NCBI GenBank assembly: GCA_963556145.1 | Contig: OY744463.1 | Coordinates: 2,232,001 to 2,296,000 of the forward strand | DNA length: 64,000 nucleotides | From: Hygrocybe punicea | Lineage: Eukaryota > Basidiomycota > Agaricomycetes > Agaricales > Hygrophoraceae | Reading direction: 5' to 3' | Program-made: the position numbers and the translations under genes | The notes under the pieces: model-generated | Databases searched by the model: none | The model's input: the letters and a program-made list of their open reading frames with translations, nothing else | What the model was told of the DNA's origin: nothing | Shown here: positions 40,682 to 53,536 of the stretch, piece by piece | Layout of the letters: every line of letters begins with the position of its first letter | Numbering within the stretch: position 1 is the stretch's first letter

Positions 40682-42977
40682 ATGTCCAAGAGAGAGCTCG
40701 GTTTGTATAATGGGATTGCCGACCTCAGTCCGCCAACGAAACGGCAAAAAGATGATGGAGCTCAAGAACCAGACGTGTCTATTTCCTCAGATCCAGTGAT
40801 GGCAGACGAAGATGATGCAGGAGCAACGAGTCTAAACAGAAACGAGACGGTCAAGGAGCAAGGGTTGGAATTATGGAATGTAATCAAGAACGCAGTCAGC
40901 AAAGAGTGCGTACACACCATACTGCCTATTCTAGCTTGATCTTCAGCCACGAGACTTGGCTCAAATGTCCCCCCCCATCTTGTCAGAGGCCGCGTTTTCT
41001 CTGTTGACTTTATGTATCGACCATCAAAGCGACAGTATCCCGATTATTATCAGCTCATTCAGCATCCTATCGCACTGGACGAAATCAAACAGCAACTGGA
41101 TAGTGGATCCTACCAGTCGCTCGAAAGCGTTAAACAAGACCTTGAATTGTGTTTCTCTAATGCCAAGAAATACAACATGAGAGACAGTGACATTTGGAAG
41201 GATGCGAAGTTTCTGCATGTAAGCCATCATTCACATCATCTTCCTTTGTCCCATCGCGCTATATACGTTTGATCCTCCTTTCGATATCACAATTACCTCT
41301 TCTTCATACTAACAACAGACTCAGAAATTGGTGAACAAGGAATACAACAAAATGTCTGGAGCAGACGACCACATAGATGTCGTGAATGATGGACGAGAAC
41401 GCGATGCTGGGGATGAAGAAGGTGATGAAGGAGGAAAGAAGAAGGGAAAAAACAAACCACCTAATATGAATCGTTTGCTCAAGTCAAGGTTGCAGAAGCT
41501 GGTTAATAAGACGGATGAGTCGTGAGTTGGCTTCGTTCTCCTACTTATCATTGTTCTGCACAATGTTCAATAATCCAGGGGGCGCGTACTTTCCACGGAA
41601 TTCATGGAACTCCCATCCAAGAAAGACTGGCCGTTTTATTACAAAGAGATCAAGCGACCTCAGTGCCTCGAAAATATCTTTGTGAGTACTAACGCTGCGG
41701 GGTCGACGGTCATTTGACCCCTTTGATATTCCACAGAAACATCTCAAACGCAAAGAATATCATACATGCGCCGAATTGGCTGCCGACGTCGAGCTCGTAT
41801 TTTCAAATGCTTTAGCGTTCAACCAGGAACATACCAATATATGGGAGGATGCTCTTCTTCTCCGTGTGAGATTACATTTTTTGTTACAATCTTCGCAAGA
41901 CCTCTGATATCTGCATTGCAGGATTTTTTTCGGCAATTAATGTCGGACCTCCCTGAGCCATTTTCCCTCCCCGAGTATGCAAAGCCATCCCATGGGAAGA
42001 TCAAGTTAAAAATGCCAGCTGTCGGCAATTCGATCCCAACAGCTTCCGCCCAGGCCGCCACTCAAGTACCTTCTTCATCTGGCAGTTTACTCCTTCGCGT
42101 TCCTGCAAACCAAACGCAAAATAAACCTTCCGCGCAGTTACGTAACTCGCCGACAATAACTACGGTATCTCTGCCAAAACAGACGTCGTCGCCCAAACCT
42201 CCAGTGATTCCTTCTGTTACTCCGCCTGCTCTAACGCAGCCGACATCGACAACCCCGTCAACATCCGCACAGGCTGCTACCCAACCTCTTCAATATTTAA
42301 ACATGTCATATTCGCAGCACTATCCTAACGCCTCTTATCAACCGCCTATCAATCCTCCTGCGGCCGGATTTGCGGCAACCACTACTTCGTCCACCAATCC
42401 AACAACGAGTGCTCTGTCAGCTCGACACCCTTCGCATTCTAACTCCCCTGCTCCCCCACAGCCAAATTACTTGCTCAAAAGCGTTTACTTGAAAACAGAA
42501 CCCCGAGGACGACCTTTCAAGCTTGATTATAGGGATGGTGTGAAGAGTTGGTGTATGAGGCTTGGTCACGAGGAAAGGGGTATGTGTGTTTCTGAGATCA
42601 GATATTTAGGAGACGAGGAAGAGGAGAGCGGTATAGAAGAAGATCAGGAGGAACAAAGGGATGAAAAGGAGGAGGAGGAGGAGGAAACTGAGGCGGAGGC
42701 TTCCGCAAAGAATGGCAAAAAAAAAGGGAAAGGAAGAGGGCGAGGGCGACCGCGGGTGAAAACAGCTGGGAAAACTAAAGGTGCTCGCACTGCTAAAAAG
42801 TCATCAAAACCCAAAATGGACGAGCTTCAAGTCAAGTTGAATGGTTCAACAGCAAAAGAGAACGAGGATCCCGGAGGCGAGTGGCACTTGGATTTGCTTT
42901 TAGGCTCGAACGTTATCGAAATTGGAGAAAAGGGGGGACTTGTTTGGAAAGTTTTTGCAGAGCGGTTAACTAACTGA
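40682..42977 (+). CDS. Tandem-bromodomain chromatin protein (RSC4-like)
   Basis: Two bromodomains bind acetyl-lysine. Bromodomain 1 reads YRPSKRQYPDYYQLIQHPIA, YQSLESVKQDLELCF and NAKKYN (about 41010-41180). Bromodomain 2 reads LPSKKDWPFYYKEIKRPQCL and CAELAADVELVFSNALAFNQ (about 41600-41830). A Pro/Thr/Ser-rich linker and a conserved C-terminal region follow. They end with an acidic Glu run (about 42610-42700) and an AT-hook GRGRGRPR with a Lys-rich tail. Paired bromodomains near the N-terminus with a C-terminal extension resemble Rsc4 of the RSC remodelling complex; polybromo-type relatives are possible. At least four introns. It converges with the palmitoyltransferase gene. Confidence 0.85.
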
Positions 42978-43099
42978 TGAACAGCTCTAGTGTTCTTGAC
43001 CTGTTTTCTGTTCTGGATATCTGATCGATCAGTCGAATCGCAGATGCTAACATGTTCTTGCACAAAATAACACATTGTTGTGAATTCAACGAAAACATT

Positions 43100-45060
43100 C
43101 TATTCTGGGTCTGCATCTGCATTTATATCGCTCTCGCTCTCTGGTTCTGGGATATAAACTTGATACCTCCCGGGTTCCATCGCTTGATCTTGAAGGTAGC
43201 GTTGTAACATCTCTTCTCTATCGACGGATCGCACCTCATAACCTTCCGAACCCCTGCGAATTCTGGTGTTTTCAACACTGTAACCATCAATCTCTGGTCC
43301 GGAAGTCTCAGAGTCTGAAGATGTCAAATGCGGAGCTGATATGACATCGTCGTTCAAGGACTGATGGTCAGGATGATAAGGTGGGACAGATGATATCGGA
43401 CCTGCTTTCCTCGATATACGTCGTCTAGAATCGGAAGAACGTAGCTGACTGTTATATGGCTGCAGGTTTGGGTTAAGCGAGTTGTTCTCGTAAGTCCACG
43501 GTGAGGGGGGGAGAGCAAATGCTGAATTTTGATTGGAGTGAGTGGGGTCTTGCGGAGGCCACGGAAGTGGAGTATCTGAAGTACGTGAGATACATTGGGC
43601 CGTCAGCTGAGAGCCTGACTATCTTTGACTGCAAGCAAAGCGAAACGGGGAAGAACCGTAAACGCGCTGCAGAGTCAATCGTGAGCGCTTATTCCACTCC
43701 TTGGGCAATCAATCTGCTATACCAATCTTGGTGCAGTCACCCTTCCCACCCCTCCCCGCTTCGAAAGCGTTGTTGATACTGCTCCCTTGCCTTTGAGAGC
43801 TCGACCCACTTACCGTCTCCTTGCACCAATTGATACTTCAACCCTGTGCCTGGCGTAACCGTTGGACAAGACCACAGCAGCGGGTTGTTCCCTAGAACAG
43901 ACTCAATATTTCGCCTCATACCCAAATTCTGCGCGGAGAATGATGGGTCAGCTCAACAGTAACAGCGAGTTGCTGCGCTGGACATACATATGGGAATTTG
44001 ATCTGGGTCAGGAATGAACAATCCGCGTAGATTTTGTGAACAATGGTGAAATACCTCGCGAAGCTTCCCTCGCCGTACTAGTGTTGCAACTCTATCTTTT
44101 TCCCGGGATTCGATAGTAGTGGTATTTCCAAACATGGCAGACAAGTGGTATATGCTGACATTGATTGTAAGCCAGTGTTGAATGATGGTGTGAAAGGTCG
44201 AGAGCAAACCTGAAAGCACCCACTACAAGAAGAATAGGAACACAAAATGTAAAATTGAGAATACTGAAAACCAATTCCAATGTTGTGGGTTCATCCTAGG
44301 ATCATTAAAATTAAGCTTGAACCTCCGGAAAACGAAGGATGGATAGCATACCCAAAAACCAGTCCTCGCAGCATCAACCACTCTCCAAATAATCATGGTT
44401 AGATGGTACGAGCATGCAAGATCGACATAACATAAAAATCGTATGAAGTGTCCGTAATTGAAATGGCCAACACAATTATTGATCCAAGGACAGTGGTGAT
44501 CTAGGCAGTCTTAGCAGAAGCTGAAGGAGAGCAAACAAGATAGATCTACCCATGCGAAGCACGCATCTTTTCGGCGATTAGTCCGCTGTAGAGAATCGGT
44601 GGCGAAAGTGACGGACCGATTACACTGCCTGCAGTGATGAGTTCTTGGTGGCTTGTATTTGTCACAAGACCGACAAAATCTGGGTCCGCCCGTCAATTTC
44701 TTGACTTCATATCCGTCTGTTGACTCGAAATCTGGTTTCTGTGCAACGCAAGGAGTTAAGAATCGGATCGAGAGAATAAGTGCTACTACGAACCCAGGAA
44801 GTCGGTACTCGACCGGGATCCGTGACGACGCACAGATAGTAATTCCAGAGTAACATTGCAACCAAAATACTGCCGGCCATGAGTTGCGTTTACCAGAGAA
44901 TCATAAAAGCAACAAACTTGAAAGGGACAAGCAAAGTCAGAAGCTCAACAGAGAGGACGCCGCCGTACCATGGCCAAATGACGAATATTTGAGATGAATA
45001 TGAGATGAAACAAATCAAAGATAATGTCAGAACGACAACAAGACGGCCAAGACGACCCAT
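43100..45060 (-). CDS. PFA4: DHHC palmitoyltransferase, Pfa4-like
   Basis: The ER-type protein S-acyltransferase transfers palmitate to cysteines; yeast Pfa4 acts on chitin synthase Chs3. The start [20 protein letters not shown] is hydrophobic and followed by [12 protein letters not shown]. The Cys-rich domain is [25 protein letters not shown], then a mini-exon CVLRM and the catalytic [12 protein letters not shown] (about 44495-44460). Four membrane segments, a DPTTLEL motif and a C-terminal tail rich in Ser, Asp and Glu end at 43100. An upstream in-frame ATG at 45123 would add 21 residues; 45060 fits the family better. Its start is divergent from the next gene by about 90 bp. Confidence 0.88.
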
Positions 45061-45151
45061 TGTAGTTACCGCCAACGGTATCAGCAGTGCACTAAGAACT
45101 TGAATTCCACCAAACACGACCATACACTAATCTTTTTTCCTAAGGACTTGG

Positions 45152-46270
45152 ATGCGTCGTCTGGTTTCTGCAAGAAGCGTTCTGAATGTTCGACTTCTGT
45201 CCAACGAGTCACGACCAGAGATTCAGGTCTTCAGTACAGCGTCCGAACCATCAGAAAATATTTCCCCTCGCCGTTCTGCTACACGAGACTTTTTCAATGC
45301 ATCTTCAAAAGATCGTGTAGAGATTTCAGGGTTCCGGACGTTGCCCAAAGCGCAAAGCTTAGGGGACATCCTCATCCGTGTGTTTTCTTCCCTCATTTTT
45401 GTTTTTCGCCAGAAGTTTAAGCCATGATTAGCTGCCAAGCATACACCGGCACCCTCACCTGGGTGGAATACCCGGACAAACTATGTTAGAGCTCAGAATC
45501 GGCCTTCGGCGTTCGCTAGTGTTTTAGCGAAAAGAGAAATAGATAAAGCCCCTTCCTTCAGCGGTTCGTCAGCTAACCCAGGTCCACCGAGCGCTCGTAA
45601 TGCCAATGTTTTTCAATCGACCAATGGTGGTAACCGACATGCTACAGGAACCGGGTTCAGCCCGCATGGTAGAACGGACATAACAACCAGGCGAAATCAA
45701 CAAGATATTCGAGGAGACATGCACCGGAGCAGTGGTTTTAATCAGCGGAGTCGGGACGATGTTGCGCGTAAAGGCAGCAGTCGTCCACACGAACGAAACG
45801 GGGAGCAAAGGCCGGAGGCTCGTAGGGGTCTGAACCAACGGACGGACCGTTCTCTTCCACGGAAAGATATGAGACAGTCTCCTCGAAGCGACCGCTCACC
45901 CGTCCATCGAGCCAACTCCTCTAATCCTAACACCTATGCACGGGACAGAGGAAGTCTAGTCTCTGACCGCCTCCCCGCCCTTCCCTTGGCTGTCGAACTA
46001 CAAGACACGAAGTTGTCGGAACTCTTTAGCTCTATGCCTAACAAGGATACCCCTGCAGCTCTCCGTGCCCAATCCACCTTAGAAAATGCCGGTGGAGACT
46101 ATTCTCGGTATCTTCCAGAGGAGTTGAAAGGAGGCTCCGAGATTCTGAGTCCAACGAGACATGCCCAACTAGTGCTTGCCCGAAGCAGAGATGTAGGATT
46201 GCAAGGCCGAAACAGAATCATGAGGATCGTGAAGTCTTCGGTGGGAGAAAGTAGCGAGGCCAATATCTAG
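45152..46270 (+). CDS. Unknown protein, probably mitochondrial
   Basis: The N-terminus MRRLVSARSVLNVRLLS is basic and lacks acidic residues, typical of a mitochondrial presequence. A 54-nt intron (about 45373-45426) fits the reading. Its length is a multiple of three, but it carries an in-frame stop, so retention would truncate the protein. The middle is low-complexity, rich in Arg, Ser and Asn. The last 80 residues are more ordered (LPLAVELQDTKLSELFSSMP, GDYSRYLPEEL, RDVGLQGRNRIMRIV) and may be the functional part. No family is recognised. It converges with the PEHE gene with 100 bp between stops. Confidence 0.7.
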
Positions 46271-46370
46271 AGTGTGGAATGCGAAGGCAATGCGCTGAAG
46301 CGCTCAATAGTATTTTATTATTATAGACATCATAAGGGTATGTTGGGAGGGCTGGGAAGGGGGCACACAG

Positions 46371-48245
46371 TCATGGAACTTCATTAGTGTCCATTTCTGT
46401 AGTGAGAACTTCATCTGCGTTGCGTTTGGATGCCCCATTCATGTCCACATCCAATTTCTCTGGTATATCGCTGTAAGCTGTTGCCTCAACTGGTATGAAA
46501 TCATCGCCGTCGACATCCTTCGAGGCGCCTACCATGACCCATTCTGGAATAATGAAGTCTCTAACTTCATCCACTTCCGGCGGTACCTTTGTACCAAATG
46601 CAGTGAGATGCCTCTGCGTTTGCCTCGCTTTTGGTGCGTTCGATTTTCGCAAGGCGGATATCAACAAAGCACTCGTCGTTCGTTCGACTTTCCCTGCCGC
46701 ACTAGCGTAGGAAACGTGCGATTTCGTTGTAGAATGTACTGAGACGCGAGGTGGCGCAGAGATTGACCCACTAGCCACATGGCGTAGATGTAAATGATCA
46801 TTGGTTTCCCTTGTCGACGGTTCGTGGTCCGGTGTCACACCTTTCCTACGCTTTCGGGGCTTGATGTGTGCGATCGAGTTTCCTGTGTCAATATTCTCTC
46901 CCGAGTGGATTTGGCCATCCGTGTCAATCACTGCTGCGCGTGGTGCCGTGGGTGAAACTGGACGCCACGTAAAGGAAGCTGGAGATATTGGAGAAAACAG
47001 AGGGGAAAATGGCGATATTGAATCGGAATCGTGTGGCAACGGAACAACTGTCGTCGACGGCGACGACGTAAGTACCGTCGACCTGCGCGCGAGTGGGGCC
47101 TTGGGCAGAGGCGGTGGGAGACTTGTATTCCGCTCCTTTGCAAAGGAATCGGTTAGATGTGTTTGCGACGTCGCAGCGATTCGGGGAGGGAATTTGATCT
47201 TCAGCTTGATCTTCTTGGGCACTTCCACCAACGACTCTTCTGGATCGAACTCAGATTCACCACTGTCGTGATGTCTGCGTCCTCCCTTCCTGATGAATAT
47301 GCCCTCAGGTTCAGCGGATGTAGCGATGCTGCTCTGCCGACCGCCTTTCTTGTCCTTTTCAATACCCTTCCGGTCTGGGGGCAACAATATCCGATATCGT
47401 TCCTCCAAAGTGAGTGCAACATCGAGCATCTCTTTGCGACGTCTCTCTCCTTCGTTGAATGCGACAGAGCCATTTGCTTGCGCTTCTGATAGACTCGCGG
47501 CACTTTCATTATCCTCTCCCACTTCATTTGATACAGAGGGCATGGCAGAGAAAGCAGACGGGGATAAGGTAAGAAACGCAGCTCCATCCATAGCGCGCAG
47601 CTGGTCGATGCGTTCCTTCAACTTGTATTGTTCATATTTGAGCTTTTCTTTCTCGCGCAATCGTTGTCGCTTTTCGAACGTTTCATATTTGCGGTGTCGT
47701 TTTTCGTAGGCTGCATCGGAAGTGTCTGTGGTCTGCTGCTTTGACGATAGGTACGAAGCATGGATAATATTCACAAAAAGTATAAGTTACAAGAATACAA
47801 GGGAAAAATAGCATAAGACTAACGTCTTCTACGCCCCGAGGTCTGAATCGACCCCCAACGTTCGCATCCTCCGATAGGTGGATAAACTCGGGTGTCTGAA
47901 TAGTCTGTTGTTCCCTATAAGCCTTGAGCACCTCAGGGCGATCGAAATAACGCTCGTTCGTGTTACGATTCAACCACAGATTAGACACAGACGAAGAAAC
48001 CAAAGCGGAGTTGGTGGTCAATAAGAACTGAGTTTCGGCTGGGATCCATGGTTCATTTTCGCCTGAACCATGAGAGTAAATGAGTCTATAATGTATAGAC
48101 GGCATCGCCACGAACCCTTCCTCTTTTGCGTGTCCAGAATCATCACGTCGACATCACAGCTTCCTACGCCAGGCCCACCGCGGCGAGAACGGGAAGGTAA
48201 AACCCTCTTTTGGCGAGTCTTGGCTTCACTGATATGGTGGTCCAT
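46371..48245 (-). CDS. PEHE-domain-like chromatin protein
   Basis: PEHE proteins (MSL1, KANSL1 in animals) scaffold MYST-family histone acetyltransferases. Here RFRPRGVEDTTDTSDAAYEK and RHRKYETFEKRQRLREKEKL correspond to the PEHE core of a conserved motif followed by a charged helix. Upstream lies ENEPWIPAETQFLLTTNSAL. The C-terminal two thirds are disordered, with basic KKIKLKIKFPP and KPRKRRKG and a final DFIIPEWVMVGASKD segment. At least two introns. The start at 48245 (MDHHISEAK) is chosen; 48272 is in frame. The partner acetyltransferase is not in this window, so the function is inferred from the family. Confidence 0.65.
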
Positions 48246-48529
48246 GGCGAATCGGATTCGAGCGAACACCACCGCAGTACAGTCAATCTGAAGTTAAGGC
48301 ACTGCAAAGTTGAAGGGAATCCAATCTACACTGTGCAAAATGATCTGCTTTTGCAGGGGTGTTGTCACGGTGGGGCCAGGGCCCGGTGAGCGTTGTTGCC
48401 ATATTCAGATAATTGAACTTCAATGCCGCGGCAGCCATGAGAGGAAATTGCTTTCGGCAAGGCCGGTAACAGGTATCTTACATTGGCGATAACTACACAT
48501 TGCAACCTGGAGACCAATGGTCTCAGATA

Positions 48530-50450
48530 CTAAGATCCCACAATCACCAATGTATAGACATCGACGTGACTGCTTCCGGTAAACACAGTTTCCTGAATAG
48601 TACCGCTGGGTATGCCATCACTGGAAAAAGTAGTTGAACCACCGGAGGCCAAAAGCAGTTGAGTTCCCGAGACAAGCTATCGCGCAGTTGTTGAGGGTAA
48701 AATAACATGTATTCCATACCGCAGAGAAGGCCGTTGACGACACGCCACTACCACAAGCGAACTTTCCGCTAGAGACGCCGCAATTACCTTTCGACGAAGT
48801 CATCGTGAAGCTAGTGGTCGTTCCAGAGAGGGTGTAAGTTGCCAGCGTTTGAGTCGACCAGGTGCCTAAGGACAGGAGTCCCCCCACTTGTGGACCTGAT
48901 AAGCTAGCATGAATAGTAGCTCTAGCAGGAAGACTTGTCTGGTCTGATCGTCAGTTCTGAGTATCAGGTTGGACTGTGGCAACTCACTCCGGTGGGCAGA
49001 GAAGTCTGTAAAGAAGCAGAGAAGAATTATATTGTCTTATGGGTGCTTACATAGCCATGGTCACTCACCGAGCTGGTTGTGGTTGTGGTTGTAGTCTAAA
49101 AAGACAACGGAAATGAAATTTCAGCGGCACGAAATTGTTTTTAAACAGGAAAATTGAATTGTACCGTTGTCGTCGACATAGGAGAACCAGATTTCAGAGG
49201 GTAGGTGATCCCACTCGACGGACAGGTTGAAGAAGTCGGTGAATCTTCAAATGACCGCTGTTAGAATGGGATTTATAGGCCAGTGAAAACATACTGATGG
49301 GAATAAAATTTCCATCGGTAACGGATCCTTGGACGTTAAAGTACCAGCTAATAGAATTCAAAACACCGCTTGTGCAACCAAGGGCAGGGGTAAAGCCCTA
49401 GTCGTGAATGCTGAGGTCTCCAAATCGTCCAAAGCATCAAAGTGCTCACCCCAGACGAAGTTTTGAGAGCCGACGTCAGGGCAGACAACGTATGCGTCTG
49501 GGTTGACGACGGTGTGATACCGTGATTGGCAAGCCATGTGTACGTTGGAAGGGTCTGGACAACTTTGAATAGTTGACTGCATTCTACATTAAGAGAAACG
49601 AACCTTAAACAAAGCAACAACCGTCTGGAAGAAGGCAACTGCCGGGAATTGCAGTCAGCGGGGGCTGATGATACTTGTAATTACGAATGTACCTCAGGGC
49701 TTCCGCTGGGAAGACACTGGGTTTTAAGGGTACTTACGAAACCACCGCGTCAACGGTAGCGCCATACATAAGTATGATCTGGTTAACCTGTAGCAAGTGC
49801 CATGTTTAGCCCACTCATGCTTTAACAAAGCCAACTTCATCAGAAATCAAGAATTTCTGGAGCAATGATATAGCACACCTCCCAGAACTGCTCGTTTTGA
49901 CCGTTGATATCAACCCAATACTAGCAACAGCATGTGTTTAATCACGAGACCCTGGAAGTGATTACCGTTTGCATGAAGGAGAGGGTGTCACTAGCACCCT
50001 GAGCAGTGAGGAGCTGCCCGGTGGAAGTGAGGAATGTCATTCCATTCGGAGAATCAGACTTACACCAGCGATATTAGTGTAATCCCTCGAGGGATCACAA
50101 TTACTTCCAAACGTGCCATCGCAGCTACAATGGTGAGCCAGTTCAATAAGGCATATGCCTACTTGTCAGGCCATAACCCTGTCAATGAAGTATTAGGGTG
50201 CATTTCACACGGAACAGGTTCGCCTTACCGTGAATGGTCCAGCTATTTCTTGGCCCCGTTGACGGATTCGTGTCCCAAAACTAAAATGTTGTTATCAGCG
50301 GACTTGTTAGCCCATGCGGTGATGGCGTATCACTTGTGTTTGCCAAAGAAGACCACGGTTTCCGGAAAATACATCGTTAACGTCAACATTGCATGAGAGA
50401 ATTGAGATGAACAAACCCCAGGCGCCTCAAAGCAGAGTGCATATGCGTTG
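48530..50450 (-). CDS. Secreted ribonuclease T2; 5' end unclear
   Basis: RNase T2 enzymes cleave single-stranded RNA in secretory or vacuolar compartments. On the minus strand, small exons give QFWDTNPSTG, catalytic CAS1 SWTIHGLWPDNC (split by an intron inside HGLWPD), CDGTFGSNCDPSRDYTNI, LLTAQGASDTLSFMQ, YWVDINGQNEQFWE, CAS2 HEWAKHGTCYS, and VAFFQTVVALFK. Then come LPTYTWLANHGITPS, a Ser/Thr-rich linker and the fungal C-terminal domain ending at 48530 (GGSTTFSSDGIPSG). Both catalytic histidine motifs are present. Upstream of QFWDTN the exon LLWQTQ is found, but its 3' splice site lacks AG. A CFEAPG piece is in another frame, and no signal peptide is visible before the next gene. The gene may be 5'-damaged. 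Confidence 0.8.
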
Positions 50451-50529
50451 ATGTCTGGCTATTTTTGGCTTTGCAAAGCCTTTCAGGCATATGAATTAAA
50501 TAAATAAATAAATAATCGTATTTACATCG

Positions 50530-52417
50530 TCATATATTTTGGTGTTCATCAGTACGGTCATCACTCTGTCCTGTCCATTCCTCTGTCCATCTTTGGTCAG
50601 AATGGTTTGGAGTTGAGCCATACGCGCTGGGCCCGATCTGTGCGTACAACTGAGGAGGTACACAGCCTGTGTTAATGCCAAAGGCTGATGCAAAGCGAGG
50701 ATTTATGTGCGGCTGAATATATTGGGGATGTCTTTGTGGATCAAAATTGAACGGCTGGGAATACTGGTGAGGTTGCTGGAATGACCAGCCTCCAGCAAAT
50801 GCGGCAGGAACGTGAGCACTGAACATTGATCCATCGACAAGTTGTCCCGTGGCTTGTGCAATCGCAAGCGATGTCGGGGATAATGGCCGAGGAATGTGTG
50901 GGTCATATGGCGCGACGGTGGAGTGCGCTGGGTTTGGTCGATGGGATCGACCGGGATTGCCACCACCACAATACCGCTGAGGACCCGCACCACGACCACC
51001 ACGACCACCACGACCACCGCCGTTCTCACGGCGACGGTCTCTGCGTCCACGCCCTTCACTGCGTCCCCTGTCGCTGGCAAGTGGGCTATCACCATGCTTC
51101 TCGACCTTCCCCGGTCTACGACTTTCTGCGTAACGGCCAGATGAATACCGTCCCTCGGCTTTACTCGAAGGCGGCATTGCTGGCTCAGGCTCAGGATTTG
51201 GTGTTCCGATATTATATGCATCAGAATACGGGTCATCGTAAGGAACTGGCGGAGGACGTAGAGCATCCATAGGAAAATTCAAGTCGTATGGACCGTATTC
51301 ATCGTACGGATTCGCACCGAGGAATAGATCGTCACCCAAATCTTGGTCACGAATCTGTGAAGGTGTTCCTTGCCTCGAAGAAGTCAAGGATCCAGCACGA
51401 GAGTCCCCCCGTCTTGCAGAGTTTGACCAATTAGCCCATCAGGTTCGGTCGGGCAATGATTGATCTCTCCAAACTCACTTTCTCTTCCGTTTCTTATGAG
51501 CCGCTTCTTCCTCGTCGTCCGAAAATTCCAATTCATCTTCCGCAGGCTCTTCGTCGTGTACATTACTGGCATCGCTACCTTTGAGATACTTGATTTGTTT
51601 GATGAAGACAAAATGGCTACGTTGGGGGACGTGGAAAACTTCGCGTGATACCCATACTTTCTCCACATCCAGAGGGTAGTTTTGGTTGAACCTCACTTGG
51701 TAAAGAGGTTGGGTTGTTGGGCCGAACGTCTCGTAGACCTGTAAGGAGTAACTCAAGAGTAAAATTTGGAACGAGGGTAAGGGACTTACATAGCCCATGA
51801 CCTTTCTATCATGAAAAACAAGCAGTGTGTCAGAATCAAGAGCCTTTTCAAATGCTCTGTTGAGAACTTCGGTGGCCATGCCTTTGACGATGACCACTTC
51901 GTCTACGATGCTCATGACCTCGCCTACTCTTTCCAACTGTTCTTCAGGTCCAACTTCTTCGATGTCTGGGATCATGATATCCGTTGCTAGAACTTCGTTT
52001 TTTGTCTGGAGATGAGCACCCATCACAGCGACAGGTGCGGAGTCCTCGTCATCGTCATAAGCAACTTGCTGAGGAGTCACGGGAGAGTCACAGTCAGAAT
52101 CAGAGTCCTCTTCAGAATCAGAACTGGTGGCTGAGGATCCTGAGCTGCATATCCAACGTGAGCCGAGGAATCAAGTTGAACTATGATGCATACGATTTCG
52201 GCACGGACACTTGCTGATCTGCTTGGTAGAGTAGATCTGCCTCAACCTCGTCCTCGCTAGCATTATCGGATTCCGAGTCAATGCAGTCATCTTCGGGTGT
52301 CGCTCGCGACGCGCAGACACTCTCGAGCGGTGTGACTGGAAGGTCGAACTCTCCTACCAAGTCATGGATTAGTAGGAGGTCTTGAGGCATATACTCCGGG
52401 AGTTTAAAGACGGCCAT
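50530..52417 (-). CDS. NAF1: H/ACA ribonucleoprotein assembly factor NAF1
   Basis: NAF1 escorts nascent H/ACA snoRNPs in the nucleus and is later replaced by Gar1. MAVFKLPEYMPQDLLLIHDL begins the protein. A long acidic Ser/Asp/Glu region follows, then the Gar1/Naf1 beta-barrel (EEVGPEEQLERVGEVMSIVD, DTLLVFHDRKVMGYV, ETFGPTTQPLYQVRFN), an acidic and Lys-rich stretch (HKKRKRK), and a C-terminal part with Arg/Gly repeats (GGRGGRGGRG) and Gln/Pro-rich sequence ending at 50530. Introns sit near 51790-51740 and 51475-51387. The start is 84 bp from the divergent EF-Ts gene, so they share a short bidirectional promoter. Confidence 0.9.
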
Positions 52418-52501
52418 CTGCCAGTGGGGTTCATGTGCTTCGGTGCCCAGGCTAGTACAAAAAAAGCTTAGGTCACGGGGTCACATCCATTTTTTTTTTC
52501 A

Positions 52502-53536
52502 ATGCGCACAGCAGGACTCATACCGCTGAGGTCGTACTCGACCGCGAAGCCTCCAAAACCATCTCTCAAGCTTGTGGCAGAGATACGAAGGCTCACGGAG
52601 GTCTCTATCACTAAAGCTCGCGAGGCGCTGGTAGCAACCAACAACGATGTCAATGCTGCTCAAGAATGGCTACAACGAGACCTCGCCATTTCGGGTGCCA
52701 GAAAAGCCGCAAAGCTCGAGGGAAGAGTCGCCAAAGAAGGGTTGATCAACATCGCTGTTCTTTCGGGCGGAATTGGGATGCGGACTAGTTTGGGAAACGG
52801 GGGTCTGCGAGCTTCCATGGTAGAGCTGAATTGTGAGACGGATTTTGTGGCGAGAAATGATCTGTTTGGAAAGTTAGCGGCCAACATCGCTCATACGGCT
52901 GCATATATCTCTGATCCTTCGGACTCAGATAAAATATTTAGGCCATGTTCTTTGGAGCTACTCAACGACGCGCCACTCATATCTCAATTCAACCCTCAAT
53001 CTCCTCCGTCGTCAACGGTGGGGGGTTCCGTTCGCGATCTGATGGCAAAAGTGGGGGAGAAGATCTCTTTACGCAGAGCACTGACCGTGGTGCAGATGCC
53101 TCCAACCCACACACGACCGGACGTCGGTTTACGCATTGCATCGTACCTTCACGGTTCCGTAAAATACCCATTTCAAGGCCGAATGGGGGCTCTGGCCGTG
53201 CTCACCCTCAAGTCTTCGAGGCTCTCCACTCTCATATCATCCACATATTTCTGCGAGGATTTAGCTCGAATAGAAAGGTCGCTGGCCCGCCAAATAGTTG
53301 GATTTGACACTCGCGCTGTTCGATCTCCAGCTGGCACCACAGACGAAAGCGCACTTTACGACCAACCATTCCTGATGCTTACCGGAGCTTCCTCTGGTGA
53401 ATCCGTTCAAGTTGTCCTTCGTAACTGGGCTCAACAACAAGGGCTTGTGGAAGAAGCAGACCCACAGCAAGACGGCGGATTAGACGTGTTGGATTTTAAA
53501 AAGTGGGCGATTGGTGATGTCGTGGACCTTGGTTGA
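52502..53536 (+). CDS. TSF1: Mitochondrial translation elongation factor Ts
   Basis: EF-Ts exchanges GDP for GTP on mitochondrial EF-Tu. The 344-residue ORF has no intron. MRTAGLIPLRSYSTAKPP is a presequence. The UBA-like N-terminal domain LVAEIRRLTEVSITKAREAL binds EF-Tu, followed by ISGARKAAKLEGRVAKEGLI and the signature ASMVELNCETDFVARNDLF. The second core half contains GEKISLRRALTVVQM. The segment between the core subdomains is divergent, with several short insertions, as is common in fungi. It ends WAIGDVVDLG. Confidence 0.9.
   Translation: MRTAGLIPLRSYSTAKPPKPSLKLVAEIRRLTEVSITKAREALVATNNDVNAAQEWLQRDLAISGARKAAKLEGRVAKEGLINIAVLSGGIGMRTSLGNGGLRASMVELNCETDFVARNDLFGKLAANIAHTAAYISDPSDSDKIFRPCSLELLNDAPLISQFNPQSPPSSTVGGSVRDLMAKVGEKISLRRALTVVQMPPTHTRPDVGLRIASYLHGSVKYPFQGRMGALAVLTLKSSRLSTLISSTYFCEDLARIERSLARQIVGFDTRAVRSPAGTTDESALYDQPFLMLTGASSGESVQVVLRNWAQQQGLVEEADPQQDGGLDVLDFKKWAIGDVVDLG

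Noticed and set aside
46801..47271. ORF antisense to the PEHE gene
   Set aside because: It lies opposite a well-supported disordered coding region and shows no domain.
50703..51266. Second minus-strand frame within NAF1
   Set aside because: It overlaps the Arg/Gly-rich NAF1 exon in another frame and reads as Val/Arg low complexity from GGT/CGT repeats.
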